Shown: positions 51,058 to 62,800 of the stretch, piece after piece
Layout: each line of letters starts with the position of its first letter
Numbering within the stretch: position 1 is the stretch's first letter
From: Cyanophora paradoxa
Taxonomy: Eukaryota > Glaucocystophyceae > Cyanophorales > Cyanophoraceae
Direction of reading: 5' to 3'
Length of the DNA: 64,000 bases
NCBI GenBank assembly: GCA_004431415.1
Contig: QPMI01000210.1
Location: 85,173-149,172 of the forward strand
Translations under genes and position numbers: made by a program
The notes under the pieces: generated by a model
Database searches by the model: none
What the model was told of the DNA's origin: nothing
What the model saw: the letters and a program-made list of their open reading frames with translations, nothing else

Positions 51058-52071
51058 CGCCGCAGAGGGCGCGGGGACTGCTTGTCAAGCTGACGGACCA
51101 GCTACAAGACCAAGCTAGCGCCAACTTTGCTGGTTTGTCAGCGGTATCCCCCCTTCAGGTTGCCCACCGTTGCCCCGCCCCTGGGTTGCCGGGTCGCCAG
51201 TGACTCCCCGCCGTCAGCGCGCACCGGTGGAGTTAGCGGTCCGCGCGCTCAGCCCCGTGCAAGCGCTGTGAACGCATGCTGTGCGCGACATGTGTCACGC
51301 AGGGGCTCCTCGAACTGCCGTCTCCTCAAACTACAGAAACTGCAGCTGCGCATCTGAAGATTGACCGTTCCGACAATTGCAGGCTCTTCGGCGAGCGGAT
51401 GGATGCCAAACGTTAAGTTCTGGCCGCACGCGCAGCGGGCGAGGCCTAGGGACCCGCCGTTCGAATTCCTCGCACAACTGCTGACTGTCATTTACGGCAG
51501 CGCTGACGCCCTAGCTCGTTGAGCGCTCTCTGGCTGCATGCGCATCTATGCTCCATTTCTTGCTGTATTCATGTTCGATGATCTTCTTCAATGCTTGATC
51601 CCTTCTTATCTCACTGTCGCAGTGCCGGCTGTCGCAGTGCCGAACCTCACTGTGCCTCTCGAAGCCAGCCTGGCAGCTCGAGGTTCCCGGCGGCCGCCCT
51701 CGGCGCCCCGTACGGCGTCGACAATCGCGAGGGGGGCGCCGGCGCCCCGGCCCCTTGGCCATCCGCCCTAGGCCTTCACCCTGGTCATTCAATTTGCAAA
51801 GTTATTCTTCTCCTTTTTTTTCATCCATCTGCATTTCTTTTCGTTTAATTCAGTTTCCCCTTCATATTTCTTTTCCGATTGCAAATCTTCCCAGCAGGCT
51901 GCGGCCAGACTCGATGTAAAACCAGTCTAGGAAGTCGATCGCGATATCGATGTTGTAGGATTCGATAAAGTAGTGCACATGGCTCTAAACGTGTGACAAC
52001 ATGTACAGGGTGTGGCAAAGCGTCTTATGCGGGTGCTCCGGGGCCCGGGCGGGGCGGGGGCGGGGCGGGGC
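51058..52071. other. Intergenic, pyrimidine-rich in part
   Basis: 1.0 kb between the start of the nephrocystin-like gene and the stop of PCCB. It should carry the promoter of the former. A pyrimidine-rich run lies at about 51800-51890. A minus-strand frame at 51249-51491 has four cysteines in pairs but no known fold and no clear start, so I do not call it. Confidence 0.4.
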
Positions 52072-54531
52072 CTAGAGGGGGCAGTTGTCGTGCTTCTTCC
52101 AGGGGTTGGCGAGCTTCTTGGAGCGGAGGATCTCGAGGTCCTCGCAGATGCGCTGGCGGGTCTCCGCCGGCTGGATGATGTCGTCGACGTAGCCGAGCTG
52201 GGCGGCGACGAGCGGGTTCGCGAACTTCTGCGTGTACTCCGCCACCCGCTCCTCCAGCTGCGCCGCCTCCCGCCGCCCGAAGATGATCTCCGCCGCCCCC
52301 TTGGCCCCCATCACGGCGATCTCCGCCGTCGGCCACGCGTAGTTCGTGTCCCCCCGCAGGTGCTTCGACGACATCACGCTGCGCCCGCGTCGCACGGGGC
52401 GGCGCGAGGGCGCGGGGCGGGGCGGGGCGGGGCGGACTCGTAGGCGCCGCCGTAGGCCTTGCGGGTGATGACGGTGATCTTGGGGACGGTGGCCTCGGCG
52501 TAGGCGTAGAGCAGCTTCGCGCCGTGCCGGATGATGCCCCCGTGCTCCTGGCCCACCCCTGCGGCGAGCCGTCAGCTCTGCTGGAGGGGGGCGGGGGGGC
52601 GCGGGGCGCACCGGGGAGGAAGCCGGGGACGTCGACGAAGGTGACGAGGGGGATGCTGAAGGCGTCGCAGAAGCGCACGAAGCGCGCCGCCTTCACCGAC
52701 GCGTCCTGCCCGCCCCGCCCTCGAACCCGCAGCGCTCGCCCTCGGGCGGGGGCGGGGGGGGCGGCGGACGATGTCGAGGCAGCCGGCCATCTCGCGGGGC
52801 TGGTTGGCGACGACGCCCACGGTGTGGCCCTCCATGCGCGCCAGCCCGATCACGATGTTCTTCGCGAAGGCCGGCATCACCTCGAAGAACTCCCCCTCGT
52901 CCACCACCCGCTGGATCACCTGCGCCCCCGCCCCCTCGGCCCCCGCCCCGCTTGGCCTTCGGGCGCCGGCCCCGCTACCTCGTGCATGTCGTAGGCGCGG
53001 TTGGGGTCCTGCGGCACGATCGTCTCCAGGGACGGCTCCGCCCGGTACCTGCACCGGCGTGAGCGGCAGCGGGCCAAGGCCGGGGCGGGGCCGGGGCCGG
53101 GGCGGGGCGGGGCGGGCCTGGAGTCGTTGGTGTGGTAGACGGGGGTCGGGGAGACGTTGCTGAGGGGCAGGTAGTCGAAGAACTCGCGCGTCCTGCCCCG
53201 CCCCCTCAGCCCAGCGCCCCCCGGGCGCCCCGCGCGCCCCGCGCGCACCGGATGAGGGCGTCCACGTCCGAGTCGAAGGAGAGGTGCGCGACGCCCGACT
53301 TGAGCGTGTGCGCCTGCCCGCCCCCTCAGCACGGCGCGGCAAGGGGGCGAAGGGGGCGGGGGGGGGGGCGGGCCTTGTGGCCGCCGAGCTCCTCGGAGGT
53401 GACGGACTCGTGGGTGACGGTCTTGACGACCTCGGGCCCCGTGATGAACATGTACGAGGAGCGCACCATGAAGATGAAGTCCGTCAGCGCCGGCGAGTAC
53501 ACCGCCCCGCCTGCCCCGCCGTCAGCCCGGGCGGGGGCTCGAGGGGGCGGGGCGGGGGCGGGGGGCCCGACCGGCGCAGGGCCCCATGATGACGGAGATC
53601 TGGGGGACGACGCCGGAGGCGAGGACGTTGCGCTGGAAGACCTCGGCGTAGCCGGCGAGCGACTGGATGCCCTCCTGGATGCGCGCGCCCCCCGAGTCGT
53701 TCAGCCCGATCACGGGCGCCCCGACCGACATCGCCCGGTCCATCAGCTGCGCCCCGCGTCGGACGGGGCGCGGCTGGGGCGGGGCGGGGCGGGGCGGGCC
53801 TTGCAGATCTTCTTGGCGTGGGCTTCGCCGAGGGAGCCGCCGTAGACGGTGAAGTCCTGGCTGAAGACGTACACCGGCCGCCCGTTGATCGTCCCGTGAC
53901 CCGTCACAACCCCGTCCCCCGCGATCTGCCACTGCCTGTGAGGCGGCGCGGGCCGGCGCTGGCGGGCGTGCGCGGGGGCGGGCGCCTTGTCCTTCTCCAT
54001 GCCGAAGTCGATGCAGCGGTGCTCGACGAGCTGGTCGAACTCGCGGAACGAGCCCGGGTCGAGCAGCACCTCGATCCGCTCCCGCGCCGTTAGCTTCCCC
54101 TTCTCGTGCTGCTTCTCGATCCGCTTCAGGCCGCCCCCGAGCCGCGCCTTCTCTTTCAGCGCCGCGATACGCTTGCCGATCGCCTGCGCGCGTCCGGCGT
54201 GCGCCTCGTGAGCCCCCCGGCCCCGGCGCGGAGCGGCGCTTCCGCCGGCAGACCGTCGGTATGGGCGGGGGCAGCGGGACGGACTGCGAGACGGCCGGAT
54301 TCAACGCGGCAGCAATCGCAGCGGCATTCGGCTTTGTTCTGCGGACGCGTACGCGCCGGGCGCACCCAGTCAGCCGCGCGCGAGGGTCCGATCACTGATG
54401 GCGAAATCGGGCCGGGGCACGCACGCGGCGGACAGGCGCGCGCCGGTCCCGGCAAAGATTGCGCGTGCAGATGAAGGACGAATCACCGACGGGGCACGGC
54501 CGAAGCCGGCGAGGCGTACACAGCTCAACAT
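52072..54531 (-). CDS. PCCB: Propionyl-CoA carboxylase beta subunit, mitochondrial
   Basis: Carboxyltransferase subunit that makes methylmalonyl-CoA from propionyl-CoA (odd-chain fatty acid and branched amino-acid breakdown). ATG at 54531 opens a presequence [20 protein letters not shown]; one intron then joins it to [18 protein letters not shown]. Core motifs: [78 protein letters not shown] (across an intron), [77 protein letters not shown] and [20 protein letters not shown]. The end [10 protein letters not shown] is the family C-terminus. Complete. The partner alpha subunit is not in the window. Confidence 0.93.
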
Positions 54532-54874
54532 GTTGTCGTCAGAGGAGTCCGAACGGCGGCTTGGGACCCGACGCGCACGCCGAAGACGCTAAAAGAAGGT
54601 GATGATCCGACGACGGGGCGGGATCCGTCGGCCGCGGGTCGGTCTGCTCAGTCCGCTGATGCGATGTCGGCAGCCCAGAGTTGTGGCGCGGCCGGCCGGA
54701 CGAACGTTGCTCCGCAAACTGTCCTCCTGGCAAATACGCGTGCAAGGGAGCCTGCTACGCGGGTCGGCGTCGGCGCGGGCGATGTCGCAAGCCGGTGAGT
54801 GCCGAGCTTGCTGTACCCGGCCGGGTTGTTCGCGAAAAAAAGAGGGTTCGGCAGCGAGCTCGGTTCACCACGCG
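54532..54874. other. Divergent promoter region PCCB / AIFM3-like
   Basis: 343 bases between two divergent start codons. Shared upstream region for two mitochondrial proteins. An alternative upstream ATG (54782, MSQAG, followed by a GT donor) could start the plus-strand gene. Confidence 0.4.
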
Positions 54875-57643
54875 ATGTCGTCCGGGGGTGTGACGCGCGT
54901 GAGGGCGCTTCTCAACCGCATCCACAGCCAGAACCCGATAGCCGATGCGGTCGCCGATGTCGCTGGTGAGCCGCTCTGCCCGACGGCGGCGCGCGGAGAG
55001 AGCAGGCCGCGGCAGGCGCCTCTTCGGCGCCCCGCGCGCCGCGCACCGCGCCCCGGCGTCGCTCCGCCGCTCGTCCGAACCGATCACTTGCGCAGGCCGC
55101 AGGCCGGCGGTGCCGCGCGGAGTGGAGAGCCGGCCGCGCATGACGGCGGCGCGCAACGTCACCTTCTTCCGCGAGAGCGGCAGGTGCGGCCATGCCCGGC
55201 GCGTCGCGAAGGCTCGCCTCACGCGGCCGGTGGCAGGGACCGCTACTACCAGAGCGGGCGGGAGATCCCGAACTACATGCCGAGCTCCTTCCTCTTCGCC
55301 GGCGTCGGCGTGCTCGCGCTGGGCGCCGGCCGCGCGCGCGCCGAGGAGTGCGTCCCCAGCGCCGCCGCCCGCCCAGCGTCGCGCGCCCGACGGCGGAGCA
55401 GGGAGGAGGAGGTGGTGGACGTAATGGGGGAGGGGGACATGCAGGACGGGGAGATGCGGGAGGTGGTCTGCGGCTCGGGCAAGGTCCTCGTCTACCGCGT
55501 CGACGGCAAGTACTACGCGACCAGCCCCAAGTGGTCAGGCGCCCCGCCCCGCACCTCTCCGCGGCTGAGGGGCGGGCGCGCGGGGCAGCCCGCACTTCGG
55601 GGCGCCGCTGGCGAAGGGCGTGCTCTCGGGGAACCGCGTGGTGTGCCCGTGGCACGCGGCGGCCTTCGACGTGATGAGCGGCGACCTCAAGAACGGCCCC
55701 GCCATCGACGGCCTCGTCTCCTACAAGGTCCCCCCGCGCCGCGCCGGCCGGACCGGCGAACGGTTGCGCTGAGGGGCGAGGGCGGGGGGGCAGGTGCGGG
55801 TGGAGGGCGGGCGGGTGAAGGTGACGGTGCCGAGGACCCTGGGCGACCAGCAGCGGCCCCCCAAGATGGCCGCCCGCGACCCCGCCGACAAGCGCACCTT
55901 TGGCCCGCCCCGCCCCGCCCCGCCCCGGCCCCCGCGCGGCTGAGGGGGCGGGCAGTGGTGGTGGGGGCGGGGGCGGCGGGGGCGATCGCGGCGGAGACGC
56001 TGCGGCAGGAGGGCTTCACCGGCCGCATCGTCGTGGTCACCAACGAGGCGCGCCCCTCCCGCCCCCCTCGCCTCGTCTCCTCACGCGGCGGCAGACGACG
56101 ACGCCGCTGGACCGGACGATCCTCTCGAAGAACATGGGGGCGGACCCGGCGAAGATCGCGCTGCGGCCGGCGAGCTTCTACGAGGCCCACGGCATCGAGC
56201 TGCTGACGAACAAGAGGGTGGACGAGGTGGACGCAGACGCCAAGACCCTCCGCTGCCACGACGGTCCCGCCCCGCCCCATCCTCCCTCGCCCCGCCGACG
56301 CTCACAGCCCCGCAGGCACCGTCCTGAGCTACGACTCGGTGCTGATCGCGGCGGGCGGGAACCCGCGGCGGCTGCCGGTGGAGGGCGCGTGGCTGCGGAA
56401 CGTGCACACGCTGCGGACGGCGGAGGACAGCAAGGACATCGCGGGGGCGGCGAAGGAGGGCACCAAGGTGGTCGTCGTGGGCGCCTCGTTCATCGGGATG
56501 GAGGTCGCGGCGGCGCTCGCCAAGGCGAAGAAGGCGGACGTGACGGTCGTGGGCGTCGAGGCGGCGCCCTTCGAGCGGGTGCTGGGGCCCCGCGTCGGCG
56601 CCGGCGTCCGCAAGCTCTTCGAGGCGAACGGGGTGAAGTTCGCGCTGGGTACGGGCGTGGAGAAGATCGAGGGGAACTCGAGCCAGGTCGTGCGGCGGGT
56701 GCGCCTCGCCGACGGCACGGTCCTCGAGGCCGACCTCGTCGTCCTCGGCGCCGGCATCGAGCCGGCCACCAAGCGGTCCGCCCGCCCCTCCCGCCTCGGC
56801 CGGCCCCGCCCCTCCCTGGACGCCGACCGCGGGGCAGGATCACGCTGAAGGGCATCCCGAAGGACGCCGACGGGGCCATCCCCGTCGACGCCGTCCGCCC
56901 TCTCCCTTCTTTGAGCTCGCCCGCCCCACCAGGGCTGACGCCGGCGGCCTGCGCAGTCGATGCGGGCGGGGAAGGACGTGTTCGCCGCGGGAGACGTCGC
57001 CCGCTTCCCCTACTGGGCCGCCGCCGACGCCCCCGTCGTGCGCCCCCCGCCCCGCGCCCCCGCCCCGCTCTGCGCGCCGCTCACAAGGCGCAGCGGGTGG
57101 AGCACTGGGCGGTGGCGGAGCAGCTGGGGCGCGTCGCGGGGGCCGCCATGGCCGGCAAGCCGGCCGCCTTCCGCGAGGGTCCGCGAGCGCCTGCCGCGCC
57201 CCTCGCCTGCCCCGCCCCCAAGCCCGCCGGCCCCGCAGTGCCCTTCTTCTGGTCGATGTTCTTCATGAAGGGGATCCGGTACGCGGGGCACGCGGCCGGG
57301 GGCTACGACGAGGTGGTGTACGAGGGGAGCCCCGAGGAGCTCAACTTCGTCGCCTACTACCTCAAGGGCGACCGCGTCGCCGTCCGCCCGCCCCTCCCCG
57401 CGCCCCCGCCCGGGCCGAGCAGGGCCGGCGCAGGCGGTGGCCACGGCGGGGCGCGACCCGGTGGCGTCGGGGATGGTGGAGGCGATCCGGCGGGGGAAGA
57501 TGCCGGCGGCGGGGGAGATCCGGGCGGGGCGCGTGACCTCGGAGCAGATCCTCGCCTCCCTCAAGGAGCGCGGCTGCGGCGTCGACGGCTGCTGCCAGCT
57601 CGAGGAGCGCCCCAAGGCCCCCGCACCCGCCCCCGCCCCCTAG
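54875..57643 (+). CDS. AIFM3: AIFM3-like Rieske / NADH-flavin oxidoreductase
   Basis: ATG 54875 (MSSGGVTRVRALLNRIHS). After two introns come FFRESGRDRYYQSGREIPNY and a hydrophobic segment MPSSFLFAGVGVLALGAG, probably a membrane anchor in mitochondria. A Rieske domain follows: VLVYRVDGKYYATSPKC, PHFGAPLAKGVLSG and RVVCPWHAAAFDVMSGD (C-x-H and C-x2-H cluster ligands). The pyridine-nucleotide oxidoreductase fold gives VVVGAGAAGAIAAETLRQEG (FAD), VVVVGASFIGMEVAAALAKA (NAD), VLGAGIEPATK and DVFAAGDVARFPYW. The reductase C-terminal domain follows (FFWSMFFMKGIRYAGHA), ending CQLEERPKAPAPAPAP at 57643. The Rieske-plus-flavin layout is that of AIFM3 (AIF-like). A role in mitochondrial redox or cell death is by analogy only. 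Confidence 0.88.
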
Positions 57644-57702
57644 ACTACACAATGTCGTTCCCGCACACGTAATGAATTCAACGAGGCAGCCTGCTCCTGG
57701 AG

Positions 57703-58482
57703 CTAGTCCTGGCGGCGGCGGCCGACGCGGCGCTTGAAGGGCTGCGCGCAGGGGAGAGGGTGAGCAGGGCGGGCGGGAAGGGCGCCGGCGGGGCGCGCCT
57801 CCTCGTCGAGAAGTCTCCAGACGATGAGGGCGGGGACGACGAGGTAGGGCACGTACGCCGCCAGGTACGCCCCCGTGCTCCCCGCCGCGTGCTCCCCCAG
57901 CAGCCCTGCGCCCCGCCCCCGCAAGCGTCAGCACGCGTCGGTCGCGGCGGCGAGGGCGCTGGCGGCGGCGGGCGCACCCTCGGTCATCACGATGACCGTG
58001 CTGTAGATCATGAGAGCCGAGTACACGAAGCCGAGCGGGCGCAGGCCCCGCGCCTTCTCGCCCTTCGCGAAGCAGTACGCCGCGAACGCGTCGTACAGCG
58101 CGTAGCTCAGCCGGATGGCGAGCATCGCCCGGAGCCACAGCGGCCGCGCGTAGAGCAGCGGGTCCGACGCCTTCGCGAACCCGTGCAGCGCCTCTGTGTG
58201 AGCAAGCAGGGCGTTTAGCTGCTGGCGGAGCCGGCGCGCTCGTGTTCCTCACGCCGCGGCGCGCTAGCTCGAGCGGCGCGACGCACTGGCGATGAACGTC
58301 GGGGGCCAGATGGCGGGGTTGGAGTCGTATTGGGCCGGGTTCGCGTTCAGGACGGCGTCAAGGCCGGCCACGCAGCACACGAACACGTCCGAGAGGAAGA
58401 AGGCGACAAGGAAGCAGTCTAGCGGCCTCGACGTGAGCTTGACCTTAGTGCGCGGTGCGGGTGCGGCCGCCTTCGGCGCCAT
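57703..58482 (-). CDS. EXPERA-domain membrane protein, TMEM97-like
   Basis: ATG 58482 ([18 protein letters not shown]). Four transmembrane helices: [20 protein letters not shown], the [20 protein letters not shown] region, [19 protein letters not shown] and [17 protein letters not shown]. The spacing (xPLDxxx...DPLL.xPxW...YxPYLxxP) is that of EXPERA proteins: TMEM97 (sigma-2 receptor), TM6SF2 and EBP. The basic C-terminus [12 protein letters not shown] could serve ER retention. Likely ER, sterol or cholesterol-like lipid handling; enzymatic isomerase activity cannot be judged. Three exons joined by GT-AG introns (after IA and after MTEG). It lies tail-to-tail with the AIFM3-like gene. Confidence 0.72.
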
Positions 58483-58580
58483 CTTAACTGGGAGTGGGCG
58501 CTGGGAACGGCCGCCTTCGGCGCCTCGGGGGGAGTGGGCCGCGGGAGGGTACACACTGTTCGCCCCGCACACAATCTAGG

Positions 58581-59420
58581 ATGTCGGTGCGTCCGTCCTG
58601 GCTGCGCGGGCGGGTCAGGAGCAGTTAGAAGCGCGCGGGAGAGCCGTAGAAGCAGCCGTCCCGCGCCGTGCGGCAGGCGGCCAAAAAATCTCACGATCCC
58701 GCCTCGCCGCCGCCCGCGCAGGTCGCTTTCGCCCCGGCCACCGTGTTCGCCACCGGCAGCAAGGCTGTCCGGTCGTTCACCTTCGAGAGCCAGTTCTCTG
58801 GCCTCTCGCTCCAGGACAACGCCTTCTTCGGCGCGTCCGTGGCTTCGTCCTCGTCCCAGGCCGAGGCGGCGGAGTTCTCCATTGAGTGCCAGGTCAGAAG
58901 GCGTGCACTCAGCGTGCTTTCCTGCCCGCCGACGCGCGCTGGCGCAGCGCCACGGCAAGCGCGTGGCCAAGCTCAACAAGCCCGCGGACCAGCGCAAGGC
59001 GATGAAGCGCGCTCTGGTTACTGAGCTCCTCCGCCACGGCGCCATCAAGACCACCATGGCCCGCGCGAAGGTGCGGCAGCTGGTATTCGCACGGCGAAAG
59101 TATCTGATGAGGGCGCTCCTCGCGCGGCGGCTCCTGCGCAGGCCATCCGCGGCGACGTTGACCACATCATCACCCTCGCCAAGGACGGCTCGCTCCACGC
59201 CCGGCGGCAGGCCCTTGGCTTCGTCTACGACAAGAACGTGAGCACGCATGCCTGTCCTTTCGTCCTTCTTCTGAACTCATCCTTCCGACAGCTCGTTCAC
59301 TCGGTGTTCGAGAAGGCGCCCAAGCGCTATGCTGAGCGCGATGGTGGCTACACCCGCATCCAGCACACCGACCCCCGCCGCGGCGACAACTCCGTCATGG
59401 CGGTGATCGAGCTCGTATAA
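58581..59420 (+). CDS. rpl17: Plastid 50S ribosomal protein bL17
   Basis: ATG 58581 (MS) is spliced to [19 protein letters not shown], a transit peptide with early Phe and no ER signal. The mature part matches bacterial bL17: [77 protein letters not shown], ending [12 protein letters not shown] at 59420. Introns lie after SIECQ, after AK and after DKN. Bacterial type plus a leader means organelle import. Plastid is favoured over mitochondrion by the FAP/Phe-type leader resembling that of the PsbQ-like protein. Confidence 0.88.
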
Positions 59421-59886
59421 GCGATTCAACTTGGGGCTGGGCGCTCGGGAGGGGCGACTTGTGGGCAGCAGCGTCAGCGGTCAGCCGCGGCGCAATTTCA
59501 TGCGGCACCAGCCGCAGTTTTCCTCTTGCAGTAGGTGACGACCGAGCGTTGTCGGAGGTGTGGTGTCTAGCGCAGCGCCGCACCTGCTCTACCCGCTCGT
59601 TCTGTTCCTTTTCTTCGCTTTTGTGTTACGTTAATATAGGATCCGCAGTATTTTCTTCCCGTGCGCGTGGCCGCCTCGAACTCGGTCTCTCGGCCCAGTC
59701 CCTGACCTCTCTAGCGGGGTGCCGTGAGGCTTCCTCCTTCCCCTGGATGCCTAACCCCTGAAAACAAGTTGTACGTGCACGCGGGGGCGATATCGATCAA
59801 ATTCGCCGGCCTAAGGGGGTACGTCTGCCTGCAACTGCAAGGTGCTCGGCGACTGTGGGCCCGCGGGGGCCGCCAGAACGGCGGAA
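59421..59886. other. Intergenic, no feature seen
   Basis: 466 bases between bL17 and the anoctamin start. An AT-rich patch (GTGTTACGTTAATATAGGA near 59630) may belong to the bL17 3' end. No gene supported. Confidence 0.4.
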
Positions 59887-62800
59887 ATGTTGTCGCCTGG
59901 TGCAAAACGCAGAGTTGCGCCGCTGGTCCCGCACTCCCAGCCTCGAGTTGAGCAGCGGCGGAAAGAAGCGGCAAAGGTGGAGCAGGAGAAGCTCGAGGAG
60001 GCAGAGCGAGAGGAACCGCAGAATCCGCTGTTGTCGGAGCATGTGTCCGCAGTGGACCTGGATAAGGCGCGTTCAACACCTTAGCTGGGGGGCGCGCTGG
60101 CTGCTGCAAACGCCCTGCTTGGTTATTAAAGCTCTGTATGATTCGTACACGCGACCCGGCACGGTCGAGTTGACCGTCTTCGCTTCGCAGGCGTACGCGG
60201 AGCCGGATTCGGAGCCGCTGGCCGAACGCAGTCCGGCCAGTAGCAGCCAGCCGTCCCCGCCTCCCCTCTTCGTCCTGGAAATTTTGCGCATGGTTCGCCC
60301 GCCGGGCGCGGCTTGCCGCTTGTGAGGCGAGCCGCGGGCGGGCGACGCAGGACGACGAGGCGGACCGGGAGGCGAAGGACGCGCTGCGCGTGGAAATGCT
60401 GCGCGCCATGATCAAGGCCGGCCTCACCATTAGCCTCAGCCGCGTCCCCGTCTACGGGTCCGCCGGAGAGCCGCGCCGGTCCGCGCCGCGCGGGGCCGCT
60501 GAGTGGACGGCAGCTTCGGGAGCGACCTGCGGCGCGGGCTGCGGCGGCGAGTGAGGCGGGGGCAGTCGCTGGCGCGGACGGCCACGGCGCTGCCGTCGGG
60601 GCTCGCCCGGGCAGCCTCCCTCGTACCCCACGCCCCCGGCGAGCCCCCCATCGGCCACCGCATCTTCGTCAAGGTGCCCCTACCCCCTCCCCTCCCCTCC
60701 CCCCCCCTCCCACCGACCGGCGGCAGGTTTCGATGTCGGCGGAGCGGCTCGACGAGGAGGCCGACCGCATGCAGGCCCGCCCCGTACCCCCCGCCGGCCC
60801 TGCCCTCCGGGCCCGACGCGCCGGGCAGATCCTGTACCGGCGGCGGCCGGTGCCGCTGCCGATCGCGCAGTGGTCGGGGGGCAGCGCGGAGGACCGGGCG
60901 CACTGCGCCCCCGAGCGCGACGCCGAGGTCCGCCGCCTCCCCCTCTGGCCTTTCTCAGAGCCCCGCGCGCCCCGCCCGACGCTGCGCCTGCGCCGCAGGG
61001 CGCCAGCGAGCCGCTGGGCTACCTCGAAAACATCTTTCAGGAGGTCCGCGGGGGGCCGGGGGCCCCCTCCCCCCGGCCCCCGCCCCTGAGCGAGGCGGGC
61101 GCCCAGTTCTCGATCGCGGAGCGCGAGGAGTTCGTCGACTGCGGGGAGCACAACAGCTACACCGTGCCCCGCCCCGCCCCGCCCCGCCTCTTCGCTTCCG
61201 CCTCGTCCGCCTCACGCGCCGGCAGCGGTACAAGATGGAGCTGCTGGAGAGCGTGCTCGAGTCGCGCGGGGCGCGCGGCTGCGGCCTGCGCCTGCGCGAG
61301 CTGCAGGAGAAGGAGGCCATCGCCGGCTGGTTCTACATGCACGAGGAGCAGAGGCCCGCCCCGCTCCGCGCCCCTCCTCGCCGCCCTGCCCGCGCCTGTT
61401 CGAGCCGTCCGCAGTGCCGACGGGAAGGCCAACTGCCAATGGCTCATCCGGAACTGGGTCATGTGCGCCGGACGCGCCGCGCCGGCTCCCCGCCGACGCG
61501 CTCGCAGGGGCGCCATGTGGCGGCCCCCGACGGCCCTCCTCCGCAATCACTTCGGTGAAAAGATCGGCTTCTATTTTGCCTTCATGGGTGCCCCGCCCCC
61601 CCCCCCCCTCCCCCCCCCCCCCCCCCCCCCCCCGCCCCGCCTCTGCGCCCCCTCCCGAGCCGGCCGGCAGAGTCGTACACAAGGGCGGTGGTGGTGCCGG
61701 CGCTGTGCGGCGCCGGCGTCTACATCGCCCAGAAGGCCACCGGCGTCGTCCGCCCGCCCCGCCCCCGCCCGCGTGCCTCCCCGCCTGAGCGGGGGCAGAC
61801 GGACCTGTGGGCGGTCCCCTTCTACTCCATCTTCGTCGTCGTCTGGGGTGCGCGCTCCCCCCGGGCGCCCCGGGGCGGGCGGCGGCCTTCTGAGAGGCCC
61901 CGCCAGCCGTCCTCTTCCTGGAGGGCTGGAAGCGGCGGCAGGCGGCCCTGGCGCATCGCTGGGGCGTCACGGGCTTCCGGCGGCAGGAGCGGAACCGGCC
62001 CGAGTACCTGGAGCGCCCGGGGGCGCGCCGCATCACCCGCGACCTCGTCAGCGGCGAGGCGGCGCGCGCTCCCCCGCCGGCCCCCTCCCCCCCGCTCGGC
62101 CCTCCTCCCGCTGAGGCCCCCCCGGCAGGTGCCCGAGTACACCTTCTGGGAGCGCCTGCCGCGCTTCGTGGCGTCGTACTCGGCGGCGGCGCTGGCGGCG
62201 CTGCTGGTGGTGGCGGCGAGCGTCTCCCTGCTCGTCTTCCGCTTCCTCATCAACTCGTACCTCCCCTACACCGTCGCCGTCGTCAACTCCGTCTTCATCA
62301 TGGCCATGTGCGCCCCGCCCCGCCCCGCCCGCGGCCCCGCCCCGCCCCGCGGCCCAGCCCCGCCCGACGCGCCGGGGGGCGGGGCAGGGACTTCGTGTAC
62401 AAGCGGGTGGCGTGGAAGCTGACGGACCTCGAGAACCACCGCTACGAGTCCGCCTACGAGGGACGCCTCATCCTCAAGGCACGGCCCCCGCCCCGCCCCC
62501 CGCCCCGAGCCTCGCCCTCACCCGGCGCAGCTCTTCGCGTTCCAGTTCGTGAACAACTACTGCTCGCTCTTCTACTACGCGTTCTACGAGGGCAGCGACC
62601 CCGAGGGGTGCGGGTGGCGGGGGCCGGGCTCCCCCTCCTGCGGCGTCGACATGATGGGCCTCCTCGGGTGCCCGCGCCCCTCGCCGCCCCGCCCCGAGCC
62701 CTCTCCGCCCTCGTCCCTTACCCTCGTCTCTGCGGGGCAGGAACCAGCTGGCGGCCATCCTCGTCATCCGCACCGTCTCCAGCAACACCATCGAGATCTA

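Noticed and set aside
51249-51491. Cysteine-pair minus-strand frame upstream of the nephrocystin-like gene
   Set aside because: No ATG context, no known fold, and it would lie in the promoter or 5' leader.
22966-61633. Poly-C runs near 22966, 29489 and 61596 and G runs near 47013 and 49380 as special elements
   Set aside because: All lie inside introns whose sense strand is C-rich. Lengths may also be affected by sequencing.
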